Origin: a virus
Length of the DNA stretch: 56,168 nt
Reading direction: 5' to 3' (one strand)
Virus record (IMG/VR): IMGVR_UViG_3300050821_018768
Span: 1-56,168 of that record
Shown: one piece after another, positions 24,868-33,121 of the stretch
How the letters are laid out: each line of letters opens with the position of its first letter
Numbering within the stretch: position 1 is the stretch's first letter
Translations under genes and position numbers: made by a program
The notes under the pieces: model-generated
Told to the model about the DNA's origin: nothing
The model's database searches: none
The model's input: the letters and a program-made list of their open reading frames with translations, nothing else

Positions 24868-26697
24868 ATGGGTCAAAATATCCCGGGGTCATCCCAAGTC
24901 GACGCACTTCGTAATCAGGCGGCCCTCAAAGGCGCTACCGGCGGAGCCTCCGGACCTACTGGGCCCGAGGGCCCCACCGGCGCCACGGGTCCGGCCGGAA
25001 CTCCGGGGGGAGCTACCGGAGCCACCGGACCGATAGGCCCCGGCGGCGGCGCGTCTGGGCCCACCGGCCCTTCCGGCCCCACGGGGTCCCCTGGCGCTAC
25101 GGGTGCGACCGGTTCTGGTGCTACGGGTGCGACGGGGGCGAGCGGCACTGCCGGAACCGCGGGGGCCACCGGCGCAACAGGTGCGGGCGTGACCGGGGCC
25201 ACCGGGAGCCAAGGGGCAACGGGCGCAACTGGGGCCTCAGGTACAGTCGGGGCCACGGGCGCAACCGGAACGAAGGGGGCCACCGGGGCTTCCGGCGCCA
25301 ACGCCTTCGGGGTGACCACCGCAAGCTTTGTGCAACCCACCGTCGGGAGTGACGTCAGCGTCAACGTTGACACCACCGATTGGATGGGGCTCGGCCAACC
25401 CGTGTTCGTAGAGACCGGGGGTGACTACACCGTGGCGGGCATCGCCAGCGGCACGATCGTGAACCTGACCAACGTGGGGGATAGCGTCAATGTGAGCCCC
25501 GGCACGACGGTCAACGCCGGTTCAAGTATTAGCCCCGGGGGCTTGCAGGGCGCCTCTGGACCGACGGGCCCCACCGGAACCCAAGGAGCGACTGGCGCCA
25601 CGGGGGCGCAGGGGATTCAAGGCCCCTCCGGACCTACGGGGGCTACGGGACCGGTTGCGGCGACGGGGCCCACCGGCCCGGCGGGTGTCACCGGCGCGAC
25701 AGGGCCGCTCGGCGCCACTGGAGCCACGGGCGCAGTGGGAATCACCGGGGCTACAGGGCCGAACGGAAACACTGGCGCAACGGGCGCTACGGGGCCGGGG
25801 GGAACGCAGGGCGCCACCGGGGCCACCGGCAGTGGTGGGGCCCAAGGCGCAACCGGAGCCACCGGGGCAAACGGAACGAACGGCGCTACCGGCAATACCG
25901 GGCCGAATGGGGCCACGGGGGCCACTGGAGCCTCCGGAAGTGCGAACGTCACGGTAGGCACGTTTGCGTCGATGCCGGCTGCGGGCACGTCGGGGAGGGT
26001 CTATATCGCGACCGACTCGGCGGTGGGGTTCCAGGTGGATGATGGAACGGCGTGGCGGCCGATGTTGGGGGGGATGGTGCCGGGAGTTCGACCGCCGTTG
26101 GCGGCCACGTTCACGGCGGTGAATCAGGGCATCTCCACACTCACCGATGCGAACGGTACGTTGATCTACAATGGGGTCAATGACGGAAATACAACAAACG
26201 TCTTTCGCGGCTATGTACAGTCATGGCCGAGCGGGACAACCAATACGAATACAGTCGAGGGCTCACTCGCCCAGATCGGTAACGCAACATCGAGCACTAA
26301 CAACGCATTTCCAAGTTTTACGCTCGTCATGCGCGAATCGGCCACCGGCAAGATGCTTATGGCGGAACTGATCGAATCGACAGATTTCCCAGGCTCTTCT
26401 GGGCTCGCAGGCCCATACTTCCTTGCGATCTCTACGTGGACTAATAACACCACTAGAGCCCCTACCCAATACAGCCTCGCCGACCACGCGACAGGGTCCC
26501 CTATCTTCATTCGGCTCCGCCGAGCGACCGCTAATATCTTCATAGAGACTAGCCGCGATCGTCAAAATTGGGTTCAGATAGGGGTCAGCTTCGCCGTCAC
26601 GGCCGTCTTTACGACGGCGCCGGATCAATACGGCATCGGTGGCTTTGGGGACGGGTCTATCCCCGTAGGCCAATGCATGCATCTCATCGCATCATAG
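24868..26697 (+). CDS. Collagen-like fibre protein 4, 609 aa
   Basis: The anchor [14 protein letters not shown] is followed by collagen tracts (about 24946-25300 and 25546-25940) around the same globular unit as in fibre 2 ([10 protein letters not shown] to SPGGLQG). The C-terminal 250 residues, from [17 protein letters not shown] onward, look like a lectin-like beta sandwich ([34 protein letters not shown]). The head differs from those of the other three, so the anchor and stalk are conserved and tips are exchanged. Confidence 0.88.
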   Translation: MGQNIPGSSQVDALRNQAALKGATGGASGPTGPEGPTGATGPAGTPGGATGATGPIGPGGGASGPTGPSGPTGSPGATGATGSGATGATGASGTAGTAGATGATGAGVTGATGSQGATGATGASGTVGATGATGTKGATGASGANAFGVTTASFVQPTVGSDVSVNVDTTDWMGLGQPVFVETGGDYTVAGIASGTIVNLTNVGDSVNVSPGTTVNAGSSISPGGLQGASGPTGPTGTQGATGATGAQGIQGPSGPTGATGPVAATGPTGPAGVTGATGPLGATGATGAVGITGATGPNGNTGATGATGPGGTQGATGATGSGGAQGATGATGANGTNGATGNTGPNGATGATGASGSANVTVGTFASMPAAGTSGRVYIATDSAVGFQVDDGTAWRPMLGGMVPGVRPPLAATFTAVNQGISTLTDANGTLIYNGVNDGNTTNVFRGYVQSWPSGTTNTNTVEGSLAQIGNATSSTNNAFPSFTLVMRESATGKMLMAELIESTDFPGSSGLAGPYFLAISTWTNNTTRAPTQYSLADHATGSPIFIRLRRATANIFIETSRDRQNWVQIGVSFAVTAVFTTAPDQYGIGGFGDGSIPVGQCMHLIAS

Positions 26698-26715
26698 AAA
26701 AAGGAGAACACCCCA

Positions 26716-27099
26716 ATGTACAAGCAAAGCTATCCCGTTCCGCCGCCCACGTACTTTTCTCAAGTGTCGGGGCCGGAGCCGATCATTGTTCACCTCACGA
26801 CCGGGCTTAGCCCTATTCCGGTAACGGCCGTCGCTGGGCGTTTGCTCGTGATCAAATTCCGTATGGCTGTCGTCACTTCTGGGGCCCCAACGGTCTCAGG
26901 CCCTTGCGAGGGATATATTATGGTAACTGACACAAGCGCCGTGGTAACATCGGGGACATTCGGCGGCCCGATGATCGGCATCGGTACTACGATCAACGGC
27001 GCGGGGGACCTACAGATCGCCCCTTACGGCGCATACCTCGCCATTCCAACGGCCGTTTGGTTCGAGATTCTCGAGATGACCCTCTACGGTGTTGCCTAA
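26716..27099 (+). CDS. Probable virion beta-protein, 127 aa
   Basis: A good ribosome binding site (aaaaggaga) precedes the ATG. The product is uncharged, rich in Thr, Val, Ile and Pro with regular strands (VTAVAGRLLVIKFRMAVV), like a small beta-barrel virion or fibre-cap protein. It directly follows the fibres and ends 7 bases from the convergent minus-strand operon. No family named. Confidence 0.7.
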   Translation: MYKQSYPVPPPTYFSQVSGPEPIIVHLTTGLSPIPVTAVAGRLLVIKFRMAVVTSGAPTVSGPCEGYIMVTDTSAVVTSGTFGGPMIGIGTTINGAGDLQIAPYGAYLAIPTAVWFEILEMTLYGVA

Positions 27100-27106
27100 G
27101 ATCAAA

Positions 27107-27361
27107 TCATCTATCAACGCATCGCCCAATCAACGCCACGCCGCGGTCCTTCACAAAGGCCCCCGCGGCGCCGCACCACCCGACCTCGAGCCGCCGGACC
27201 GTCTCCGGCGTCATGCAGTAGGCGCCGTAGCCCTCCGACACCTGGGTCAATCCCGGTAGGCAATCCCGCGGGGTTAGCACCAAGCCGAGTTGTGCTCCAA
27301 GCGCGAGGGCTAGAGCACAACCGACGCCGTAGGCCGCCGCGAGAAGCCCGAAGGCCTTCAC
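27107..27361 (-). CDS. Small membrane or exported protein, 84 aa
   Basis: The GTG start overlaps the nuclease stop (GTGA). Residues 2-28 are hydrophobic and act as signal anchor or signal peptide; the rest carries four cysteines, possibly disulfide-bonded outside the cytoplasm. It is the last gene of the minus-strand operon. Function unknown. Confidence 0.65.
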   Translation of the reverse strand: MKAFGLLAAAYGVGCALALALGAQLGLVLTPRDCLPGLTQVSEGYGAYCMTPETVRRLEVGWCGAAGAFVKDRGVALIGRCVDR

Positions 27362-28593
27362 CGGCTCTTCACCGCGCGGAGCTCGAGTTGGGCCTTCTCC
27401 GCGAGGGCCCCGCAAGAGCGTAGCGAATCCAGCATCGCGTTCCCCTTATCCGGGCCCAACGCCGCGAGCACGCTCGACTTGGAAAGGCGTTCGACCATCT
27501 TCTCCACGAGCTCCACGGTGCTCCCATCGGGCCTCTCCGCGGGTCCATTCCGGGCCACCCAATCGCGGATCTCGGTACGGAGTTTATCCCCAAGCCGGTT
27601 GAATTCGCTCAACGCGGCGTGGATAGCGCCCACCCGTTGAGCCGTGAGGGGACCGCCGGCCCGCTGCAATACCGTCAGCGATGTGGTGTTGGTCGGGCAC
27701 GTACTCCAGGCGGGGCAGTACGAACACCAATCGCCGGGATGGAGCCACCCGTTGCCGAGACGCCTCCAAGCTTTGGTCAACTCCGTGCGGTGCTGGCACA
27801 AGTCAGAAACCGTCAACTCGTCGGCCATCACCTGGGGGAGGCCTTCGAGGGGCGCGTGAAAGAACGCGACGATGACCAAATCGGGGTCATACAGGTCGGC
27901 GAAGGCCGTCGCGAGGCTCCGCAATTGGCCGTTCTCGGCGGGGGTGCGGGGTTGCCAATCGGCGGCGACGTTCCACCCCGACTTGTGGTCGAGCACGAGC
28001 AACACTTTCTTGCCGCTATCGAACGTGACCCCAAATGAAACCAAGTCCGCGGTGCCGGGGAATTCATCCGGCCCCGTTTCGGGGTAGTCATGAAGCTCAC
28101 CGGGCCCACCCGGAAGTAAACGCGTGGGGCCCCCTGCCATATTCAGTGCGGCGGTTACCTCGGTGGAAACCTTGCCGCGGGTGAAGTCGAGGCCCCACAT
28201 ATTCGACCCGCGGAGCCACTTGAGCAACACCGGCAATGTGGAACCCACGCGATCGCGCAGCTCATCGACGTCGACATCCCACTTTTTGGCGCTCGCCTTC
28301 GCATTGAAGCGCTTCCTCCGCAGTATCGCCTCGGCCCCCTCGTGGAAGGCGCTTCCGAATCGGGTGCGTTCACCGACGGTCTCGGCGTGGACCGACTTGA
28401 ACCACGGATACGAACACGCAAATAAGAGGTCGGTTTTTGACATCGTGGGCCGCACGAGCCGAACCAACTCCGCCGGCGGGTCCGTCGAATCTGTCGCGAG
28501 GGATTCCGCGAGCTCGCCGGATAGCGATGCAACCCGCGCGGGAATCTTGCGGGGGCCCGACCCGTCGACGACCCGGAGCCTTATTTTTGCCAC
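27358..28593 (-). CDS. Cas4/RecB-type PD-(D/E)XK nuclease with Fe-S cluster
   Basis: From the GTG start the product has 411 residues. The nuclease core shows GTADLV (Asp183), LVLDHKSG (Asp202, Lys204) and a downstream Gln motif (NGQLRS). Cys60 in FACSYPWF and a C-terminal CSYCPAWSTCP (Cys290, 293, 299) give the four ligands of a Cas4- or AddB-like iron-sulfur cluster. Expected activity is metal-dependent exonuclease action on DNA ends, for example in recombination with the Sak4-like ATPase at 35753. No CRISPR array or Cas1 is present. Start is set by 13-base overlap with the upstream gene. Confidence 0.88.
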   Translation of the reverse strand: MAKIRLRVVDGSGPRKIPARVASLSGELAESLATDSTDPPAELVRLVRPTMSKTDLLFACSYPWFKSVHAETVGERTRFGSAFHEGAEAILRRKRFNAKASAKKWDVDVDELRDRVGSTLPVLLKWLRGSNMWGLDFTRGKVSTEVTAALNMAGGPTRLLPGGPGELHDYPETGPDEFPGTADLVSFGVTFDSGKKVLLVLDHKSGWNVAADWQPRTPAENGQLRSLATAFADLYDPDLVIVAFFHAPLEGLPQVMADELTVSDLCQHRTELTKAWRRLGNGWLHPGDWCSYCPAWSTCPTNTTSLTVLQRAGGPLTAQRVGAIHAALSEFNRLGDKLRTEIRDWVARNGPAERPDGSTVELVEKMVERLSKSSVLAALGPDKGNAMLDSLRSCGALAEKAQLELRAVKSR

Positions 28594-28796
28594 GGTTGAC
28601 GCACTCCGACGGCCAATTCGCGGAGCCACCAGACTAGGGCAGCCAACGCAACGAGGGGCCATGCCGTAGCGATCCCCACATCTAAACCGTCGACCGGGGG
28701 ATCGCCCTCTTGTCGATCGCCAGCCATGGCGCGTAGGTAAGTCCCACCGCCGAGGATCCAAAGTAGGCCCGCTAAAACCCAACCCATCATGTTCAT
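28581..28796 (-). CDS. Two-pass membrane protein, 71 aa
   Basis: Hydrophobic helices at about 3-20 and 42-60 flank an acidic loop (GDRQEGDPPVDGLD). The ATG overlaps the stop of the upstream microprotein (ATGA). The tail of the gene overlaps the nuclease start. Function unknown. Confidence 0.65.
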   Translation of the reverse strand: MNMMGWVLAGLLWILGGGTYLRAMAGDRQEGDPPVDGLDVGIATAWPLVALAALVWWLRELAVGVRQPWQK

Positions 28797-28921
28797 GGCC
28801 TCAACAAGAGAATGCCGCACAACAGGGCGCTCATCCCCAGGATCGATTGCAGCACCGAAAGCGGCTCGACCCAGGTGATGATCGCGAGCGTCACGACGAA
28901 AGCCGCCAGCCCATACTTCAT
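28793..28921 (-). CDS. Membrane microprotein, 42 aa
   Basis: This short frame has ATGA overlaps at both ends. The product is almost wholly hydrophobic, with a WVEP turn near residue 17, so it is likely a membrane hairpin. Paired with the next membrane protein it could form a holin/antiholin-like pair, but that is a guess. Confidence 0.55.
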   Translation of the reverse strand: MKYGLAAFVVTLAIITWVEPLSVLQSILGMSALLCGILLLRP

Positions 28922-29166
28922 GAGAGCGCGCGACGAAGAGCGACACGGCCGGCGGCGCTGATCGAAACCACCGCATCCTCGTGGCCCGGCACCAGCACAA
29001 TCAACCGAGGGCGCATCTTGAACAGATCGTCGAGCTGGTCTTCTACGGCGTCGAAAAAGCTGGCTTTGCAGGCGCCGAATTCCTCGAGCGTTTGGAGAAT
29101 GTTGATCTGCTCGTGGGTGAGGGGCGCAACATCCGGCGATTCGAATTCAACCAGTTTGAGGGTCAT
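28918..29166 (-). CDS. Hypothetical acidic protein, 82 aa
   Basis: A soluble helical first half (LTHEQINILQTLEEFGACKASFFDAVEDQLDDLF) looks like a winged-helix-type fold; its second half has short strands (LIVLVPGHEDAVVSIS). It may be a small regulator. ATGA overlaps at both ends. Confidence 0.65.
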   Translation of the reverse strand: MTLKLVEFESPDVAPLTHEQINILQTLEEFGACKASFFDAVEDQLDDLFKMRPRLIVLVPGHEDAVVSISAAGRVALRRALS

Positions 29167-29342
29167 CGGGGGTTCAACCGAGCGGCGTGGGGGAGGGGGT
29201 AGGGATGCTCCAGGAATGATGGTCCAGCTTGACCCGGCGACGCCCGTTCGTAAAGGGGGTTTTTGCCCAAAAGCATGCGGATGCCGTCGACGAGATCGCG
29301 CTCTTCGGGGGATGCACGGCGGGGGGTGTAATTATGGGGCAT
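29163..29342 (-). CDS. Small hypothetical protein, 59 aa
   Basis: The ATG lies 18 bases after the upstream stop and its own stop overlaps the next ATG. The product is Pro-rich and charged, without cysteines or membrane helix. Support is the operon layout. Confidence 0.55.
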   Translation of the reverse strand: MPHNYTPRRASPEERDLVDGIRMLLGKNPLYERASPGQAGPSFLEHPYPLPHAARLNPR

Positions 29343-29360
29343 CGAGGGCCGACACTCTGG

Positions 29361-29807
29361 TCATCGTGGCTCGCACTCGGGGCAAGGGCCGTAAGCGGCG
29401 TCTCCGGTTCCGTTGCACGTTCCGTACACCGCGTCGGCCAGCTCGGCGTCGCGGGCAGCGAGCTTCACGTTTAGCTGGGCGACATCCGCCATTGCTCCGA
29501 GCGCATCCTCCGCGAACCGGTTCCGTTCAACCTTCGCCTCCGCGGCCTCCCCCGCAAGCCGCTGGAGCAGGCAGGCGATCGGCTCGTCGTCCGGGTTGCG
29601 GAACCGGATGGCTGCCACCATATCCGCCACCTCCTCGGGAAGTACGGGCGCCGATAGCTGCTCGAGGGCCAACAAACGCTTCAGCGCGGCCGGGATCTCG
29701 CCAGCGCATAGGCTCAGCAGAAGCGCTCGGCTGTTCTCCTTCACATACCACTCGATGCGGCCTAGGAGCTCGCCAGTGGCCATTGTCGACACATACTCCG
29801 GCGTCAT
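29361..29807 (-). CDS. Helical protein with C-terminal Cys motif, 148 aa
   Basis: The product is mainly helical with an Ala/Glu-rich coiled-coil-like segment (about 70-125). The tail (YGTCNGTGDAAYGPCPEC) resembles half of a DnaJ-type zinc repeat (CxxCxGxG). The ATG overlaps the upstream stop. No named family. Confidence 0.7.
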   Translation of the reverse strand: MTPEYVSTMATGELLGRIEWYVKENSRALLLSLCAGEIPAALKRLLALEQLSAPVLPEEVADMVAAIRFRNPDDEPIACLLQRLAGEAAEAKVERNRFAEDALGAMADVAQLNVKLAARDAELADAVYGTCNGTGDAAYGPCPECEPR

Positions 29808-30154
29808 TCGCTCTTCTCCTCTTTCGTCGCGGCGAGGGCGGCGAGTGCGCTTTTGATTTTGTGCTCGAGAGTAGCTACGTTATAGGCTCTCGCGAGCTCC
29901 GCGCCCATCGCCGCGAAGTCGGGCGCGGGCGAAACGCCTCTTTCCCGAAGGCATTTCTTTTCCCACGCCTCGTTCCACGCACGCTCCTCGTGCGCAGGGT
30001 AGTTGGGTCCGGTTGGCTTCTCCTCCTCCACCGGCACTTCCGTGCCCGCTTCGCAGGGCAAAGCGTTCACCAGCCGGACAAGGATCTCCTTGTAGCGAAC
30101 CATCGGGTCTTCGAGCATCGCCAATATCGCGTCTCGGTCGGCCTTCTTGATCAT
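29804..30154 (-). CDS. Hypothetical helical protein, 116 aa
   Basis: The start MIKKADRDAI is chosen because it overlaps the upstream stop (ATGA). The product is soluble and helical with a charged C-terminal helix (LEHKIKSALAALAATKEE). No motif recognised. Confidence 0.7.
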   Translation of the reverse strand: MIKKADRDAILAMLEDPMVRYKEILVRLVNALPCEAGTEVPVEEEKPTGPNYPAHEERAWNEAWEKKCLRERGVSPAPDFAAMGAELARAYNVATLEHKIKSALAALAATKEEKSE

Positions 30155-30474
30155 GCGCCCTTCCCTCCCTTGATCACTTTCAACTCCGGCAACCCCTTGA
30201 GCCGCCGCTTCATCTGACGGACATCCCACGGCTCGGATTCACCTTTTTTCGCCGCCGCGGGTTTTTTCGAAGCCAGCCCACGAACCTCGGGCATCGGAGG
30301 CGCGGCGATGGGGTTGCCGGCCCTGGATTCAATGACAATCTGAGCCCTGCCCAAAGTTGCCAGCCGAATGAAATCGGCCGGGGTGATGCCTTGGATTTTG
30401 GCGGCACGTATCACAAACTCCACCTCGACGGTGGTCAAGCCTAAGCCATTGAAACAGGGGGGCGGGAGTCTCAT
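30151..30474 (-). CDS. Ribbon-helix-helix-like regulator candidate, 107 aa
   Basis: Residues of about 12-50 (LTTVEVEFVIRAAKIQGITPADFIRLATLGRA, split here by its two helices) follow the pattern of a DUF1778/CopG-type ribbon-helix-helix: a strand, then two helices with the conserved SDFIR-like PADFIR. A disordered Ala/Lys linker and a basic tail follow. As first gene of the minus-strand operon beside a divergent promoter region, it is well placed to repress that operon. No toxin partner is recognised, so an antitoxin role is not claimed. Confidence 0.6.
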   Translation of the reverse strand: MRLPPPCFNGLGLTTVEVEFVIRAAKIQGITPADFIRLATLGRAQIVIESRAGNPIAAPPMPEVRGLASKKPAAAKKGESEPWDVRQMKRRLKGLPELKVIKGGKGA

Positions 30475-30661
30475 TCGGGTCTCGGTGGCGGTTTCCGACC
30501 AGAGCGGGGTGGGCTTCTTTCGACCCACCCTGCGGGGCCCTGCAACCGTTGGAAAAGCCTTGCGCACGGCGGGTGTGCTCGGTAGCTTTACTTGCTCGGG
30601 CGGGCCCGTCAATGGGCCGCGGGCAACTTTTCTCTGAAAGGCGGCGAGACGATGGTGGTGC
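30475..30661. promoter_or_regulatory. Divergent control region
   Basis: The gap separates the minus-strand operon from the DNA metabolism module. It holds the promoter core listed next and a stem gggtggg (30507-30513) with cccaccc (30524-30530). No gene fits. Confidence 0.5.
30560..30588 (+). promoter_or_regulatory. Candidate promoter TTGCGC-N17-TAGCTT
   Basis: This pair of boxes with 17-base spacing is identical to that at 35185-35213, which argues for a shared phage or host sigma-factor signal. It points at the cytosine methyltransferase gene 74 bases downstream. Confidence 0.5.
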
Positions 30662-31492
30662 GTGGCTAAGCCCCTCCGGATTGGGTCGCTCTTCTCGGGG
30701 ATCGGCGGCCTTGAGCTCGGGTTAGAGCGGGCCAACCTCGGGGAAACAGTGTGGCAGGTCGAGTCAGACCCCTTTTGTCGGCGGGTGCTCGCGAAGCATT
30801 GGCCGAACGTGGATCGGAGCGTTGTCGATGTTCGAGAAGCCGGCCGCAAAAACCTCGGGGCTGTTGACATCGTCGCGGGGGGGTTCCCCTGCCAAGACGT
30901 CTCGTCCGCCGGGAAAGGGGCCGGGCTCGCCGGGGCAAGATCGGGCCTCTGGTTCGAGATGCTCCGAATCATCGACGAAATGCGGCCGGGGCTCGCGGTC
31001 ATCGAAAATGTCGCCTCCGGAAAACGACGATGGCTGCCCGAGGTGCACCGGGGTTTGCACCTGCTTGGATACCGAACCCGTGCCTTCGCACTTTCTGCCG
31101 CCGATGTCGGGGCGCCCCACCTCCGACGAAGAGTCTTCGTTGTTGCCGACACCTTCGGCCAACAGCTACGGGAGCAACCGAGGGGGCGCAGCGGGTCGGA
31201 TCGGGAAAGTGCGGCACTCCCTCGAAAGTTTGGCTCGGCATCAGTGGGCGACGCCATGCCGGAGCGACGAGAAGGGGCCCAAGGGCGCCCCCACCAAAGG
31301 GGGCCGCAATCTCCCGCGGGAGGCTGGTGGGCATCTGAACCCGACGTGGGTCGAGTGGCTTATGGGCTTTTCGGCGGGGTGGACGGCCGTCTCCGCCGAG
31401 ATCGACTCCGAGCCCTCGGCAACGCCGTCGTCCCGCAGTGCGCGGAAGTGATCGGCCGGATGATCCGTTTTGAGATCCTTGCCCGTGGCTAA
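30662..31492 (+). CDS. DNA (cytosine-5) methyltransferase
   Basis: The 276-residue product contains the C5-methyltransferase motifs: FSGIGGLELGL (motif I, AdoMet binding), GGFPCQDVS with the catalytic Cys (IV), ENV (VI), RRRVFVVA (VIII) and RLRALGNAVVP (X). It transfers a methyl group from AdoMet to C5 of cytosine. The target-recognition region between VIII and IX/X is short, so specificity cannot be guessed. No restriction enzyme lies beside it, so it is probably an orphan enzyme protecting phage DNA or marking it. The GTG start overlaps a tiny ATG frame. Confidence 0.93.
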   Translation: MAKPLRIGSLFSGIGGLELGLERANLGETVWQVESDPFCRRVLAKHWPNVDRSVVDVREAGRKNLGAVDIVAGGFPCQDVSSAGKGAGLAGARSGLWFEMLRIIDEMRPGLAVIENVASGKRRWLPEVHRGLHLLGYRTRAFALSAADVGAPHLRRRVFVVADTFGQQLREQPRGRSGSDRESAALPRKFGSASVGDAMPERREGAQGRPHQRGPQSPAGGWWASEPDVGRVAYGLFGGVDGRLRRDRLRALGNAVVPQCAEVIGRMIRFEILARG

Positions 31493-32909
31493 GCCCCCCT
31501 CAAAGGCGAGCCCGAAGGCGGCCCCCCAAACAGGCGCGCGTGCCTTCGTCGATTGGCAAGACCTCCTCATCCGAACCAAGCGAGGGGAACCCGTCTCGTG
31601 TGCCCTCAACGTCCAGATCGCGCTCGAGAACGACCCCCAATGGGCCGGTCTTTTTGCGTACAACACCTTCGTCGGCGAGATCGAGGCTCTCCGCGAGCCG
31701 CCGTGGCCCCGCAGCCTCCAACCGGGCGAGGCCCCCACCAAAACTGAGGTGCGTCGGTACTGGACCGAGGAAGACAACATCCGGCTCGCGATGTGGCTCA
31801 CCGAGCGGTTGCGGATCCCGATCGGCAAGAACGAGGTGCGTGATGCGTTGATCATCCTCGCGCGGCAACGGCCCTTCCATCCGGTCCATGAGTGGCTCGA
31901 GTCGTTGAAGTGGGATGGCAAAGAGCGGCTCGGGGCTTTCCTGATACGTCATGCGGGGGTGGTCGACGAGCACGTGATCCGATCCGTCACCGCGAAGTGG
32001 ATGATCGGCCTCGTGAAGCGGATCTACGAACCCGGGTGCATCTTCCGTATGGTGCTGATCCTCGAAGGGGAGCAAGACACGCGGAAGTCGTCTGCGTTGG
32101 AAGCCTTGGTGCCGAACCGCGAGTGGTTCATGGCCTTCACCGCCAACATGGCCGACAAGGATGCCTACCAGGTTTTGCGGGGGGCTTGGCTCGTCGAGTT
32201 GGCCGAGCTCGACTCCCTCAACAAAACCGGCACCAGCGCGATCAAAGGGTTCATCTCCAACCCCACCGACAAGTACCGACCGAGCTACGGCAAAGGGCCG
32301 ATCCTATTCCCCCGCCAGTGCGGCTTCGGGGGCACCACGAACGAGCACGACTACCTGAAGGATATGACGGGGAACACGCGCTTCTACCCCGTCACGATCA
32401 CCCGGGCGGTGAACGTGGAGGCGATCGTGAAAGAGCGGGATCAGCTCTGGGCCGAAGCCGTGGCTCGCTACAAGAAGGGGGAGCCCTGTTACATCACCGA
32501 CGCCGGGGTGAAAAAGAAGCTCGCCGACCGCGTCGAGGAGCGGCGGCAAATCCACCCCTGGGAGGAGGAGGTAGCGAAGTGGCTCGCCAAACTCCCGCCC
32601 CCGCGGCGGAAGGGAGGCATCACCGTCAACGACATCTTGAAGGGGGCCCTCCAGAAGCACACCGCCGACTTCAAGCAGGGGGACACCCAGACGATCGCGG
32701 CGATCCTACGGACCCTCGGGTGGACGAAGGATGGCCGGAAAGAGAGCCTCCGCCCCGACGGAAAGCGTGACTACCTGTACTTCGCGCCGCCGGCGGCCGC
32801 TGGCTCGGGGCTGCGGGTCGTAACCCCGTTGGGGCGTTTAGCCGAGAAAAATCTAGACACCCAAGACAGCTCTAGACGAACGAATGGTCGAAATCCGGCC
32901 GAAAACTGA
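31485..32909 (+). CDS. VapE-family P-loop helicase/replication initiator
   Basis: GTG overlapping the methyltransferase stop gives 474 residues. The core matches the virulence-associated E family: VHEWLESLKWDGKERL, LILEGEQDTRKSS as Walker A (195-202), a Walker-B-like WLVELAELD (about 235-243), IKGFIS, GTTNEHDYL and GNTRFYPV. In phages such proteins act as replication initiator helicases, often with a primase part. Unusual here is Arg200 at the place of the last P-loop Gly. A C-terminal winged-helix-like tail follows. The 3' end contains iterons, and the candidate origin lies immediately downstream. Confidence 0.88.
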   Translation: MAKPPSKASPKAAPQTGARAFVDWQDLLIRTKRGEPVSCALNVQIALENDPQWAGLFAYNTFVGEIEALREPPWPRSLQPGEAPTKTEVRRYWTEEDNIRLAMWLTERLRIPIGKNEVRDALIILARQRPFHPVHEWLESLKWDGKERLGAFLIRHAGVVDEHVIRSVTAKWMIGLVKRIYEPGCIFRMVLILEGEQDTRKSSALEALVPNREWFMAFTANMADKDAYQVLRGAWLVELAELDSLNKTGTSAIKGFISNPTDKYRPSYGKGPILFPRQCGFGGTTNEHDYLKDMTGNTRFYPVTITRAVNVEAIVKERDQLWAEAVARYKKGEPCYITDAGVKKKLADRVEERRQIHPWEEEVAKWLAKLPPPRRKGGITVNDILKGALQKHTADFKQGDTQTIAAILRTLGWTKDGRKESLRPDGKRDYLYFAPPAAAGSGLRVVTPLGRLAEKNLDTQDSSRRTNGRNPAEN

Positions 32910-33101
32910 TGCTCTGTCTAGAGTCTAGGGTGTCTAAGGTGTTTATAGAAACTGTTCCAAGAGACATAGGTGGCGGGGTGGTGGTGTGTTCTGGAGAGCT
33001 CCAGCCCGAAATCGCCTAGACAGCTAGACAAGTTAGACTCGTGAATCATCTCGCGTAGTTACAACGAAAATGGGGTTAGACACCCCCAAGACACCCTAGA
33101 C
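32852..33101. other. Candidate replication origin: TAGAC iteron cluster
   Basis: Ten copies of the core YTAGAC are packed in 250 bases: forward at 32852, 32871, 33016, 33024, 33033, 33076 and 33096, and reverse (GTCTAR) at 32916, 32923 and 32932. Several share a longer context, TTAGACACCC. The first two lie in the end of the helicase gene, and the rest in the gap that has no gene. The middle (about 32938-32960) is locally AT-rich. Iterons next to an initiator-type helicase gene are the classical layout of a theta origin. Confidence 0.65.
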
Positions 33102-33121
33102 CAGCGGTAGAGGAACAAAAC

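Noticed and set aside
19260-25940. CRISPR-like or satellite repeats
   Set aside because: Repeat units are 9-base codon patterns of Gly-X-Y, variable in sequence and inside open frames; there are no unique spacers.
27358-28593. CRISPR-Cas locus
   Set aside because: Only a Cas4-like nuclease is present; no Cas1, Cas2, effector or array was found.
28847-30217. 456-codon plus-strand frame
   Set aside because: It runs opposite six minus-strand genes joined by exact ATGA overlaps. Its product is Arg/Ser-rich and low in structure.
31892-32770. 292-codon plus-strand frame inside the VapE-like gene
   Set aside because: Arg/Gly/His-rich product in another frame of a gene with clear motifs.
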